Positions 42,800 to 50,609 of a stretch of 64,000 nucleotides of DNA are shown here, piece after piece. The translations under genes and the position numbers were made by a program. Numbering within the stretch: position 1 is the first letter of the stretch; each line of letters begins with the position of its first letter. The DNA is taken from the NCBI RefSeq assembly GCF_019802045.1, contig NZ_JAHVHU010000006.1, forward strand, positions 248,001 to 312,000, written 5' to 3'. Source of the stretch: Membranihabitans marinus (lineage in GTDB: Bacteria > Bacteroidota > Bacteroidia > Chitinophagales > Saprospiraceae). Below the pieces are notes generated by a model. The model was not told the origin of the DNA and searched no databases. It saw only the letters and a list, made by a program, of their open reading frames with translations.

Positions 42800-44005
42800 T
42801 TAATCATTACTAATCGCTGCTACACCAGGCAAGGTCTTTCCTTCCAGGTATTCGAGCATGGCCCCGCCGCCGGTGGATATAAAAGAGATGTTGTCGGATT
42901 CACCGGACTGATTCACAGCGGATACAGAATCTCCCCCACCCACCATGGTAAAGGCGCCACGCTTGGTGGCTTCCGCCATGGCTTCTGCGATCGCAATACT
43001 ACCGCTGGCAAATTTTTCCATTTCAAATACACCCATGGGGCCATTCCACATGACCGTTTTTGATTTTTCAATGATTTCTGAAAACCTTTTGATGGCTTTT
43101 GGTCCGATGTCGAGGCCCATCCAGCCATCGGGGATCTGATCGCTGGCCACAGTTTGAGTCTGAGCGTCATTGCTAAATTGATCGGCGATCACACTATCCT
43201 GAGGCAGGATAATCTCCGTATGTTTTTTAGTTGCATTGTGTAGCAATTCTTTAGCGAGCTCCAACTTGTCTTCCTCCACGAGTGAATTTCCAATCTTCCC
43301 TCCATATGCTCTGAAAAAAGTATACGCCATTCCGCCCCCTACCAGAATGTAATCGCACTTTCCCAACAGGTTCTCCAACAGTCCAATCTTATCAGATACC
43401 TTGGCACCTCCAATCACCGCGGTATAAGGTTTCTGAGGATTGGATCGAACCACTTCTGCATTGTTAAGTTCTTTTTCCATCAGGAAACCAAATGATTTGT
43501 GTTCCTGGTCAAAAAACTGCGCTACTTTGGTGGTGGAAGCATGCGCCCGGTGTGCTGTTCCAAAAGCATCATTGACAAAATAATCTGCCAGCTCGCTCAT
43601 TTTCCGGGCCAAATCTTCATCTCCTTTTTCTTCGCCGGGCTCGAATCTCGTATTTTCGAGCAACAGAACATCACCTGGTCTAATCGCATCGGCCTTTTGA
43701 CGTGCGTCTTCACCCACTGTATCCGCTGCAAATTCTATAGATTGCCCCACTAATAAAGCCAGATGATCAACCACGTGCCGAAGGGTAAATCTGTCCCGAT
43801 CGATACTTCCATCCTCTTTTTTCTTTTTCTGTGGCCGCCCAAGGTGTGACATCAGAATTACCGCAGCATTATTATCCAACAATTCCTGGATGGTCGGAAG
43901 AGCCGCCTGAATTCGGGTATCGTCGGTAATATTGTATTGATCGTCCAACGGTACATTAAAATCTACACGTACCAAAACTTTTTTTCCCTGGTAATCCTTT
44001 TTCAT
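42800..44005 (-). CDS. pgk: phosphoglycerate kinase
   Basis: Glycolytic enzyme making ATP from 1,3-bisphosphoglycerate. The 401-residue protein has the usual signatures: KKVLVRVDFNVPLDD near the N-terminus, LMSHLGRP, LLLENTRFEPGEEK, the hinge region VIGGAKVSDKIGLLENLL, and the nucleotide-binding C-terminal domain with MVGGGDSVSAVNQSG and STGGGAMLEYLEGKTLPG. Length and order are typical. It is a single gene, divergent from uvrC. A TATCTTTA element preceded by TTG 23 bp away lies about 30 nt upstream of the start and may be its promoter. Confidence 0.97.
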   Translation of the reverse strand: MKKDYQGKKVLVRVDFNVPLDDQYNITDDTRIQAALPTIQELLDNNAAVILMSHLGRPQKKKKEDGSIDRDRFTLRHVVDHLALLVGQSIEFAADTVGEDARQKADAIRPGDVLLLENTRFEPGEEKGDEDLARKMSELADYFVNDAFGTAHRAHASTTKVAQFFDQEHKSFGFLMEKELNNAEVVRSNPQKPYTAVIGGAKVSDKIGLLENLLGKCDYILVGGGMAYTFFRAYGGKIGNSLVEEDKLELAKELLHNATKKHTEIILPQDSVIADQFSNDAQTQTVASDQIPDGWMGLDIGPKAIKRFSEIIEKSKTVMWNGPMGVFEMEKFASGSIAIAEAMAEATKRGAFTMVGGGDSVSAVNQSGESDNISFISTGGGAMLEYLEGKTLPGVAAISND

Positions 44006-44246
44006 GTTCTATTGTTATTTATGTTTCGTAGGGTAAAGATAAAGATTCTCTGAAACGGGTTAGACAATTTAACCGGAGAATTTATAAATAGACGTATATT
44101 GCACTACACAACACCACATAACACATTGATAATAAGCAGATTTCAAGCACCGTGCCCCGAACACGTTCATTCGGACTATTTTGAACAGAATGGCGGGAGT
44201 ATAAATGGTTTGACATAGCTTAGATTGTTGGAACACCAAGGTAAAA

Positions 44247-46049
44247 ATGAAGCGCGAAGATTTTGATAAAATTTCCGGATCCATCCCTCGCACCCCCGGG
44301 ATATACCAGTTTCTGAACAAATCAGGTACACCGATCTATATCGGGAAGGCCAAAAACCTAAAAAGCCGGTTATCGAGTTACTTTACAATCGATCAACATC
44401 GGCAATTTCGTACGCGCATGATGGTCAGTCACGCCCGTGAAATCAACTGGACGGTGGTGGAAAGTGAAGCGGATGCCTTTCTGTTGGAAAATACGTTGAT
44501 CAAACGTCATCTTCCCCGCTACAATGTCATGCTGAAGGACGGAAAATCCTACAGCTATATCTGTATTAAAAATGAACGTTTTCCCAGGGTCTTTTTCACC
44601 CGGAACATCGAACGGGATGGTTCGGATTATTTTGGTCCCTATACCTCCAAGTGGCGGGCAAATATCCTGCTCGAACTTATTCGCGATCTTTTTCCACTAA
44701 GAACATGCAACCTCAATTTAAGCGAAGAAAACATCAAAGCGGGTAAATACAAGATATGCCTGGAATACCAGATTGGCAATTGTGCCGGTCCATGTGAAGG
44801 GAGAGAAACCGTGGAAAGTTATGATGCTAAAATTGCTCAGATTAAAAACATCCTTCGCGGTAATTTCGGACCGGTGAAAAAACACCTGATGGAGCAGATC
44901 GAGTTTTTTGCAGAACAACTTAATTTTGAAAAAGCACAGGAACTCAAGGAAAAGATGATCGCCTTTGAGGATTACCAGGCCAAATCAACGGTCGTCAATC
45001 CGCGCATTGAAAACATCGATGTGTTTTCCGTCGAAATAGACGAAGAATTTGCATTTGTGAACTATATCCGTGTGGTGCGTGGTGCGATCATCAATTCACA
45101 TACCGAAGAGGTTAAGTTGAAAGTAGATCTGACTGAAGCAGACATCCTGGAAACCTTTATCCCCAATTTAAGGGACAAGTTCAATTCCAATGCGCCCGAA
45201 GTCCTGGTCTCTCATCAACCCGGCTGGGTGACCGAAGAGGTCAAAATCACCCGGCCACAGCGCGGTGACAAGAAAAAACTAATTGATCTTTCGATCAAAA
45301 ATATAAAGTTTTTCAAGTTGCATTTTTACGAACAGCGCGCCAAGTTCAAAAAGAAGCCCACCCATCAGGATCGGATCCTAAAAACCCTCCAGTCCGATCT
45401 TAATATGGACCATTTGCCCCGGCACATCGAGTGTTTTGACAACTCGACCATGCAAGGCAGTAATACCGTGGCTTCGTGCGTCGTGTTCCGCAACGGAAAG
45501 CCTGCCAAATCAGACTATCGTCATTTCAATATCAAATCCATTGAGGGCCAGGATGACTTTGCCTCAATGAAGGAGGTTGTTTTCCGGCGATACAAGCGCA
45601 TGATAAATGAAGGCGAATCCCTGCCGGACTTGATCATCATTGATGGGGGAAAAGGTCAATTGAGCTCGGCGGTTGAAAGCCTTCGGGAGTTGGGAATTAA
45701 AAACCAAGTCACCATTATCGGGATCGCCAAAAGACTGGAGGAAATTTATTTTCCCGGGGATTCCATCCCCGTGTATATCAATAAAAAGTCAGAATCACTC
45801 CGACTCATCCAACATGCCCGAAATGAAGCGCACCGGTTCGCCATCACTTTTCACCGTAAGAAACGTTCTCAACGGGTCCATCAGACTGAATTAACACAAA
45901 TCCCGGGCATCGGTGAGAAAACGTCCCAAAAACTTCTTCGCGCTTTTAAGTCCGTGAAAAATATCCGGAACGCCAAAAGTGACGAATTGGCCACTATTAT
46001 CGGGCCTGCGCTGGCAAAAAAGGTAAAAAAGCACTTTCAAAAAAATTAA
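44247..46049 (+). CDS. uvrC: excinuclease ABC subunit C
   Basis: Makes both incisions around DNA lesions in nucleotide excision repair. At 600 aa it has the GIY-YIG nuclease domain (IPRTPGIYQFLNKSGTPIYIGKAKNLKSRL without interruption), a cysteine-containing linker (KICLEYQIGNCAGPCEG), the UVR domain for UvrB contact (NFEKAQELKEKM, about 225-260), and the RNase H-like second nuclease (HIECFDNSTMQGSN and DLIIIDGGKGQLSSA). Two C-terminal helix-hairpin-helix motifs close it (TQIPGIGEKTSQKLLRAF). Full family length, single gene. Confidence 0.97.
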   Translation: MKREDFDKISGSIPRTPGIYQFLNKSGTPIYIGKAKNLKSRLSSYFTIDQHRQFRTRMMVSHAREINWTVVESEADAFLLENTLIKRHLPRYNVMLKDGKSYSYICIKNERFPRVFFTRNIERDGSDYFGPYTSKWRANILLELIRDLFPLRTCNLNLSEENIKAGKYKICLEYQIGNCAGPCEGRETVESYDAKIAQIKNILRGNFGPVKKHLMEQIEFFAEQLNFEKAQELKEKMIAFEDYQAKSTVVNPRIENIDVFSVEIDEEFAFVNYIRVVRGAIINSHTEEVKLKVDLTEADILETFIPNLRDKFNSNAPEVLVSHQPGWVTEEVKITRPQRGDKKKLIDLSIKNIKFFKLHFYEQRAKFKKKPTHQDRILKTLQSDLNMDHLPRHIECFDNSTMQGSNTVASCVVFRNGKPAKSDYRHFNIKSIEGQDDFASMKEVVFRRYKRMINEGESLPDLIIIDGGKGQLSSAVESLRELGIKNQVTIIGIAKRLEEIYFPGDSIPVYINKKSESLRLIQHARNEAHRFAITFHRKKRSQRVHQTELTQIPGIGEKTSQKLLRAFKSVKNIRNAKSDELATIIGPALAKKVKKHFQKN

Positions 46050-46062
46050 TTGGTGCAAAAAA

Positions 46063-46093
46063 TTTGTACTATTCATCATTATTGGTAAATTTG
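46063..46093 (+). promoter_or_regulatory. promoter of tRNA-Asn
   Basis: TTTG at 46063-46066, a 19-bp spacer, and TAAATTTG at 46086-46093: a full consensus Bacteroidota promoter. The predicted start is near 46100, about 27 nt before the mature tRNA. Confidence 0.8.
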
Positions 46094-46126
46094 CATTCGC
46101 TTGTGAAAACAGGTCGACAATATAAT

Positions 46127-46200
46127 GCCTCAATAGCTCAGTTGGTTAGAGCGGCGGACTGTTAATCCGTAGGTCCAAGGTTCAAGTCCTTGTTGAGGCG
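46127..46200 (+). tRNA. tRNA-Asn (anticodon GTT)
   Basis: A 74-nt cloverleaf with acceptor GCCTCAA/TTGAGGC, D-stem GCTC/GAGC, anticodon stem GCGGA/TCCGT with loop CTGTTAA, T-stem CAAGG/CCTTG with loop TTCAAGT, and discriminator G. CCA is not encoded. Confidence 0.97.
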
Positions 46201-46209
46201 CGCAATATA

Positions 46210-46248
46210 AGAGCTCATGCGTATGGTGATGTGTGGGCTCTTTTTTTA
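46210..46248 (+). terminator. terminator after tRNA-Asn
   Basis: Stem AGAGCTCA / TGGGCTCT (8 bp, one G-U pair) closing a 16-nt loop, followed by seven Ts. The 230 bp from here to the GH3 gene show nothing further. Confidence 0.78.
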
Positions 46249-46476
46249 TGCCTGTATGCAGCAGGCCATTGCGCCAAAAGTGTGGGACTCCATCTTATTC
46301 GCAATATTTCCATCCGTAAATTCTTTCCTAAAAAATCTCCAAGCAGCAGTTCTTTTTTCACATCAAAAGCGAAATAGAATGCTATACCATTTGGATTAAT
46401 ATTATAACTTTAAAGACAACAGGTTATCACAGGATGGCTTTATCTTACAGCCTTATTCACACAATACAGAAAATTT

Positions 46477-48006
46477 ATGCCGATACTAGGAACCATTATT
46501 AAAAAGCTCATCGAGACCAAGGATAAAGTTTCTGATTTCCTGGAGCGTGACCCCGTCGAAGATCAAAATAAGGTGTTGAAAGAATTGCTTGCTCAGGCCA
46601 AAGACACCGCATTTGGAAGACATTATCACTTCGATGAAATCCTGGAATCTGAAAATCCCGCTGAACGCTTTGCTCAAACTGTCCCTTTCTTTGATTATAA
46701 TAAAATCAATGATGAATGGTGGTATCGGTTGCACGACGGAGAATCTGATGTCACCTGGCCTGGAAGTCCGTCCTATTTTGCCTTGAGTTCCGGCACAACA
46801 GGAGGAACCAGTAAACGAATCCCCATCACCGATGAAATGATCCAATCCATTCGTCGGGCGGGCATCCGTCAGGTGGAAGCACTGGCAAACTTCGATTTGG
46901 ACCCGGAGTTTTTCGAAAAGGAGATTATGATGCTTGGTAGTTCCACCGATCTCATTGACAAGGGCAGTCACCAGGAAGGTGAAATCAGCGGGATCAGTGC
47001 CAGTAATATCCCTTTTTGGTTCCGCAGCTATTACAAACCAGGTATGGAGATTTCAAAAATTGACGACTGGGACACTCGGGTTCAAAAGATCGTAGAACAA
47101 GCAGGTGACTGGGATATCGGCGCACTAAGCGGCATCCCTTCCTGGATGGAACTAATGCTCCAGAAAGTAATCGAATACCACGACTTGGAGACCATTCACG
47201 ATATCTGGCCCAATCTGCAGGTATATACTTCTGGTGGAGTGGCTTTTGAACCCTATGAAAAAAGTTTTAATAAATTGCTGGCACATCCCATTATTGTCAT
47301 TGATACCTACCTGGCGTCCGAAGGGTTTATAGCGCTTCAGAGCCGGAAGGAAACTCAATCGATGAAGTTACTCACGAACAATGGACTTTATTTTGAATTT
47401 GTCCCTTTTGAATCCCAATACATTCAAAGTGATGGTAGTCTTGTGCCAGATGCTCCGAGCATAGGATTATCAGACGTGGAACAAGGGAAAGATTATGTCC
47501 TCCTATTGAGTTCAGTTTCCGGATTATGGCGCTATATGATCGGTGACACGATTCAATTTACAGACGTAGATCGATACGAAATCCGGATTACGGGTCGCAC
47601 CAAATTTTTCTTGAATGTGGTCGGTTCTCAGCTTTCAGTGAACAAAATGAATGATGCCATTCGACATCTGGAGGACAAATATGATCTTAAGATCCCTGAA
47701 TTTACTGTGGCTGCCGTTAAAATCGACGGTTCCTACTATCACCACTGGTATCTGGGGACAGATACACCGGAATTTCCAGTTGATGAATTAACCGATACCT
47801 TGGATGAGTACTTACAATCTCACAACAAAAACTATGGCGTCGCCCGATCCAAAGCGCTGCACGGCGTCCGGGTTAACCTGGTTCCGAAGGCGCGTTTTTA
47901 CGACTGGAGTGAGCGCAATAAGAAGAAGGGCGGGCAGGTTAAGATGGAAAAGGTCATGGATGAAGAAAAATTTCAGGAATGGGAAGCTTTCTGTGAAAGC
48001 CAATAA
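46477..48006 (+). CDS. GH3 auxin-responsive promoter family protein (acyl-adenylate-forming)
   Basis: A 509-residue member of the GH3 branch of the ANL adenylating superfamily, widespread but uncharacterised in Bacteroidota. The ATP-binding P-loop-like motif YFALSSGTTGGTSKRIP is clear; further family motifs are YTSGGVAFEPYEKSF, YLASEGFIALQSRKE, LLLSSVSGLWRYMIGDTIQF, IRITGRTKFFLNVVGSQLS and the C-terminal NKKKGGQVKMEKVM. Plant GH3 enzymes join amino acids to plant hormones. The bacterial substrate is unknown and cannot be inferred here. Confidence 0.9.
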   Translation: MPILGTIIKKLIETKDKVSDFLERDPVEDQNKVLKELLAQAKDTAFGRHYHFDEILESENPAERFAQTVPFFDYNKINDEWWYRLHDGESDVTWPGSPSYFALSSGTTGGTSKRIPITDEMIQSIRRAGIRQVEALANFDLDPEFFEKEIMMLGSSTDLIDKGSHQEGEISGISASNIPFWFRSYYKPGMEISKIDDWDTRVQKIVEQAGDWDIGALSGIPSWMELMLQKVIEYHDLETIHDIWPNLQVYTSGGVAFEPYEKSFNKLLAHPIIVIDTYLASEGFIALQSRKETQSMKLLTNNGLYFEFVPFESQYIQSDGSLVPDAPSIGLSDVEQGKDYVLLLSSVSGLWRYMIGDTIQFTDVDRYEIRITGRTKFFLNVVGSQLSVNKMNDAIRHLEDKYDLKIPEFTVAAVKIDGSYYHHWYLGTDTPEFPVDELTDTLDEYLQSHNKNYGVARSKALHGVRVNLVPKARFYDWSERNKKKGGQVKMEKVMDEEKFQEWEAFCESQ

Positions 48007-48517
48007 CTCGTTATGAGGCAAATTTGTAGCCACGGAGCTTTGCCCATTGAATTTCACCAGGTTGATCGTACGCTCTTCGATCCGGAAATTAAAAGAGAAC
48101 AACTTTAAGTACCCCACCAACAGGAACGCTGCTATGCGAGGGTTGGCATCATCGGTGGACGGTGGGTACGCTTTTTTCTACCCATTTAAAATCCTATCCA
48201 CGCTGCATAGTGTGGATTTGTGGCCTACCTACGTCACAATATATACGTCTTGAATAATCTATCTACCCACAGTGTCTCTCTGGGGCAATTCTTTTGCCTG
48301 TCGTAGATGCTCTTTGTGGGTGGATAGATTGACAAAACTTCCATTTCTGCGTCTTAGATACGGGCATAGGGCGAGACCATCCTATACTACGGGCATTTTA
48401 AACCTTAATGAATGTGTACCAACATTTGGATTTAGCCGGCGTTGAATCGAGTTTTTTTGACGAAGAAAATCGAAGTCTATTTCGGATTGTATACGGCAGT
48501 TATGAATTCCTAAGGAT
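48007..48517. other. intergenic region with a long inverted repeat
   Basis: No believable gene. It contains a hairpin-prone stretch near 48160-48185 (TGGGTA, 10 nt, TACCCA) and the larger inverted repeat at 48256-48330. The two genes on its sides converge. Confidence 0.6.
48256..48330. repeat. 16-bp inverted repeat, 43-nt loop
   Basis: AATCTATCTACCCACA at 48256-48271 and TGTGGGTGGATAGATT at 48315-48330 are inverted copies with one mismatch. No T run follows, so it is not a standard terminator. It could be a small structured RNA or a miniature element. Confidence 0.7.
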
Positions 48518-49120
48518 TTAATCATCTATGAATTCCTGGCGTACTTCTTTTTTCACCTGCTCCTTGTCCAGGGTATTGACCATCTGCACGATCTCCTCTG
48601 GAGACAGATAAAGTCGCTTGATGCGATCCTTGTACGTCGGTGAAAGATCTGCGTTCTCCAAGATGAAATTTTTAGTCGCCATAATGTAATCGTACATCCC
48701 ATGTTCAATGGCAAACCGATCCGCCGTGCGTTCAGCACGTTTCAGATAAGACTTTTGAAATAAATACCGAAGACCAAAAACCACCATCCCCAGATTACTT
48801 CGTCGCTGATAGTCCATCACGTGCCCCAATTCGTGGCCCAACCAACCAATAAGTACCTTTGATTCCAAATCTTGGATGGAAAAGGAGTGACTTTCGATCT
48901 CCATTTTAGTGCTGATCAGAATTAGGTATTTTCGATGTTTTTTATGTCTTAACAAAGTCGGGAAAAGAGGTTGGGCCTGCATAAACGACTTCCGGATATT
49001 TTCTTTGAACCGAAACTCTATGTGGATGTCTCGCAATTCCGGATAATAGGCTAATGCTTTGCGGGCTTCTTGCTCAATACTGCGTGGTATAATATGCGTG
49101 GCGGTCATTTTTTGCTTCAA
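48518..49120 (-). CDS. putative zinc metalloprotease (HELGH, unknown family)
   Basis: A 200-residue protein without a signal peptide or clear membrane span. It carries the zincin motif HELGH (residues 96-100, in VLIGWLGHELGHVMDYQRR) and, about 35 residues on, ERTADRFAIEHG, where the Glu and Asp could supply the third zinc ligand as in other gluzincins. The segment KYLILISTKMEIESHSF just ahead looks like the edge strand of a minimal zincin fold. The first Met or the fifth (MTATHIIPRS) could be the start. I do not recognise the family. The 3' end faces the GH3 gene; the BNR lipoprotein gene lies upstream on the same strand. Confidence 0.72.
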   Translation of the reverse strand: MKQKMTATHIIPRSIEQEARKALAYYPELRDIHIEFRFKENIRKSFMQAQPLFPTLLRHKKHRKYLILISTKMEIESHSFSIQDLESKVLIGWLGHELGHVMDYQRRSNLGMVVFGLRYLFQKSYLKRAERTADRFAIEHGMYDYIMATKNFILENADLSPTYKDRIKRLYLSPEEIVQMVNTLDKEQVKKEVRQEFIDD

Positions 49121-49268
49121 ATCAAAGGAAGTTTACTGGTGTCAATGTACTCATTTTCCATAAAGATCCAAGAGTAAAAAAGCTTTCTGTTAGCAATAGC
49201 TGTTCTTAAATCGGTATTCTTATAATATTGGCGAATTACACATTTTTGCCCAGGTTCCGTGCATCCGG

Positions 49269-50609
49269 TCAACCTTTGATTCTTCGGTATCGGATCGAAG
49301 TCGATCCTCGAGGCTCCTTTTGGATCCAGGCCACACCAATGGATCCATCCGGCAAATAAATCCCGACGGGCAGTTCTGCAAAACGATCCGGATGGGAAAC
49401 CCAATGCTCTCGTACGGGGTGGCCATTCTTCCATACCTGCGCCTTGATGACCGATTTTGACTCAGAAAAGGAATTCAGCGAAATCGTTGCCTTGGGTGCA
49501 CTGTGGTTCAGGTGGCCCACAAGTTCATTTTCTTCTTCGGCTTCTTCCCATAAATAGACAACGTGATCATCTCCGGATGCCAGGATCTGCGGATGTCGGC
49601 CTTTTTTAGTCAATAGTTTTTTGGGGGTGTAGGTCTGTTCTCTCTTATCAAACCGTGTCGTATACAAACCAGGCAGCCCTGCCCCGGTAAACCACACTAT
49701 ATCTATTCCACCTCTTCGTTCACACACAGAAGGCCCCGTATGCGGACAACCGTAAATCACCCAATTATCGGAACTAATCCGCTCCGGTTCTGAAAATGTC
49801 CTGCCGCCATCACGAGACACCAGGTGTGAAATATCCCGGATGCTGTCCTGCCAGATGTCCCGATACAATGCATGAATATGCCCATCTGCGGATACGAACA
49901 ATTCCGTCCGACAACATTCACACGTATTATAGCCCACAGGCTGATCAGTTAAAAAACCCTGCTTCCCTTTCGTTTTGGCAAAAAAGAGCGTAGATCCATC
50001 GCCCCGTTGTTCGGTCCTGCGGGAATCCAACCAGATGGCTCCGACTTCACCATCCGGTAAAGTGGCCACATCAAAAAAGCTCCTGCTCAATCCTCGGGTT
50101 GTATCCCCTACATGCAGGTATTTTTCTGGTGTCCACGTCCTGCCTTCATCAAAGGATTGAGTGTAATAAAGTGCGCCGGAGAAACGGTTTTCCGGTGTTG
50201 GCGACCTACGAGAATAGAGCGCTATCATCGTGCCATCTTTTTTAAAGGCTATTTTCCCCATGCTTTCACTGGTCGTCGTACAACCCCGTGATGATGAAAC
50301 CTCACGGGGTTGCTGGAATCCGCCACCTTCTTTAGAAAATTTTGAAAATTTCATGACATAACCTGTTTCTGCTTCACCTTTACATTTTTCTGACCACACT
50401 AAAATCGGTGTACCCTTTACATCTGAAGTAAAATACGGTCCGACAGCCTCCGCATCGGGGTCAGAAATCACCACCTCGGTATCGAAACCTGTTTCGCGAT
50501 GCTCAGACGGTAAATCTTCGCACGAAGACCAAATCAAAAGGCTGGAACTTAGGATCAAGCCAAAAAAGAGAAAAACTTTCAAATCAGCTGTACTATTGGT
50601 GCGATTCAT
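49269..50609 (-). CDS. BNR/sialidase-like lipoprotein with a CxCC motif
   Basis: A 446-residue lipoprotein. The N-terminal hydrophobic segment ends in the lipobox LIWSSC (Cys30). The rest is a six-bladed-propeller-like sequence with Asp-box words (SFDEGRTWTPEKY, SRDGGRTFSEPERIS). It lacks an obvious sialidase active site. Striking is NTCECCRTELF (CxCC) together with YGCPHTGPSVC further on, giving a Cys/His cluster suited to metal binding. Its ATG overlaps the stop of the TonB receptor by one base (TAATG), so the two are translationally coupled and it is probably the surface partner of that receptor. A metal-binding role is inferred. Confidence 0.8.
   Translation of the reverse strand: MNRTNSTADLKVFLFFGLILSSSLLIWSSCEDLPSEHRETGFDTEVVISDPDAEAVGPYFTSDVKGTPILVWSEKCKGEAETGYVMKFSKFSKEGGGFQQPREVSSSRGCTTTSESMGKIAFKKDGTMIALYSRRSPTPENRFSGALYYTQSFDEGRTWTPEKYLHVGDTTRGLSRSFFDVATLPDGEVGAIWLDSRRTEQRGDGSTLFFAKTKGKQGFLTDQPVGYNTCECCRTELFVSADGHIHALYRDIWQDSIRDISHLVSRDGGRTFSEPERISSDNWVIYGCPHTGPSVCERRGGIDIVWFTGAGLPGLYTTRFDKREQTYTPKKLLTKKGRHPQILASGDDHVVYLWEEAEEENELVGHLNHSAPKATISLNSFSESKSVIKAQVWKNGHPVREHWVSHPDRFAELPVGIYLPDGSIGVAWIQKEPRGSTSIRYRRIKG

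Noticed and set aside
46217-46399. 60-codon frame after tRNA-Asn
   Set aside because: It overlaps the tRNA terminator stem and its T run and has no recognisable features.
49117-49434. 105-codon minus-strand frame overlapping the BNR lipoprotein gene
   Set aside because: It is an alternative frame of a well-supported gene and its protein has no family features.
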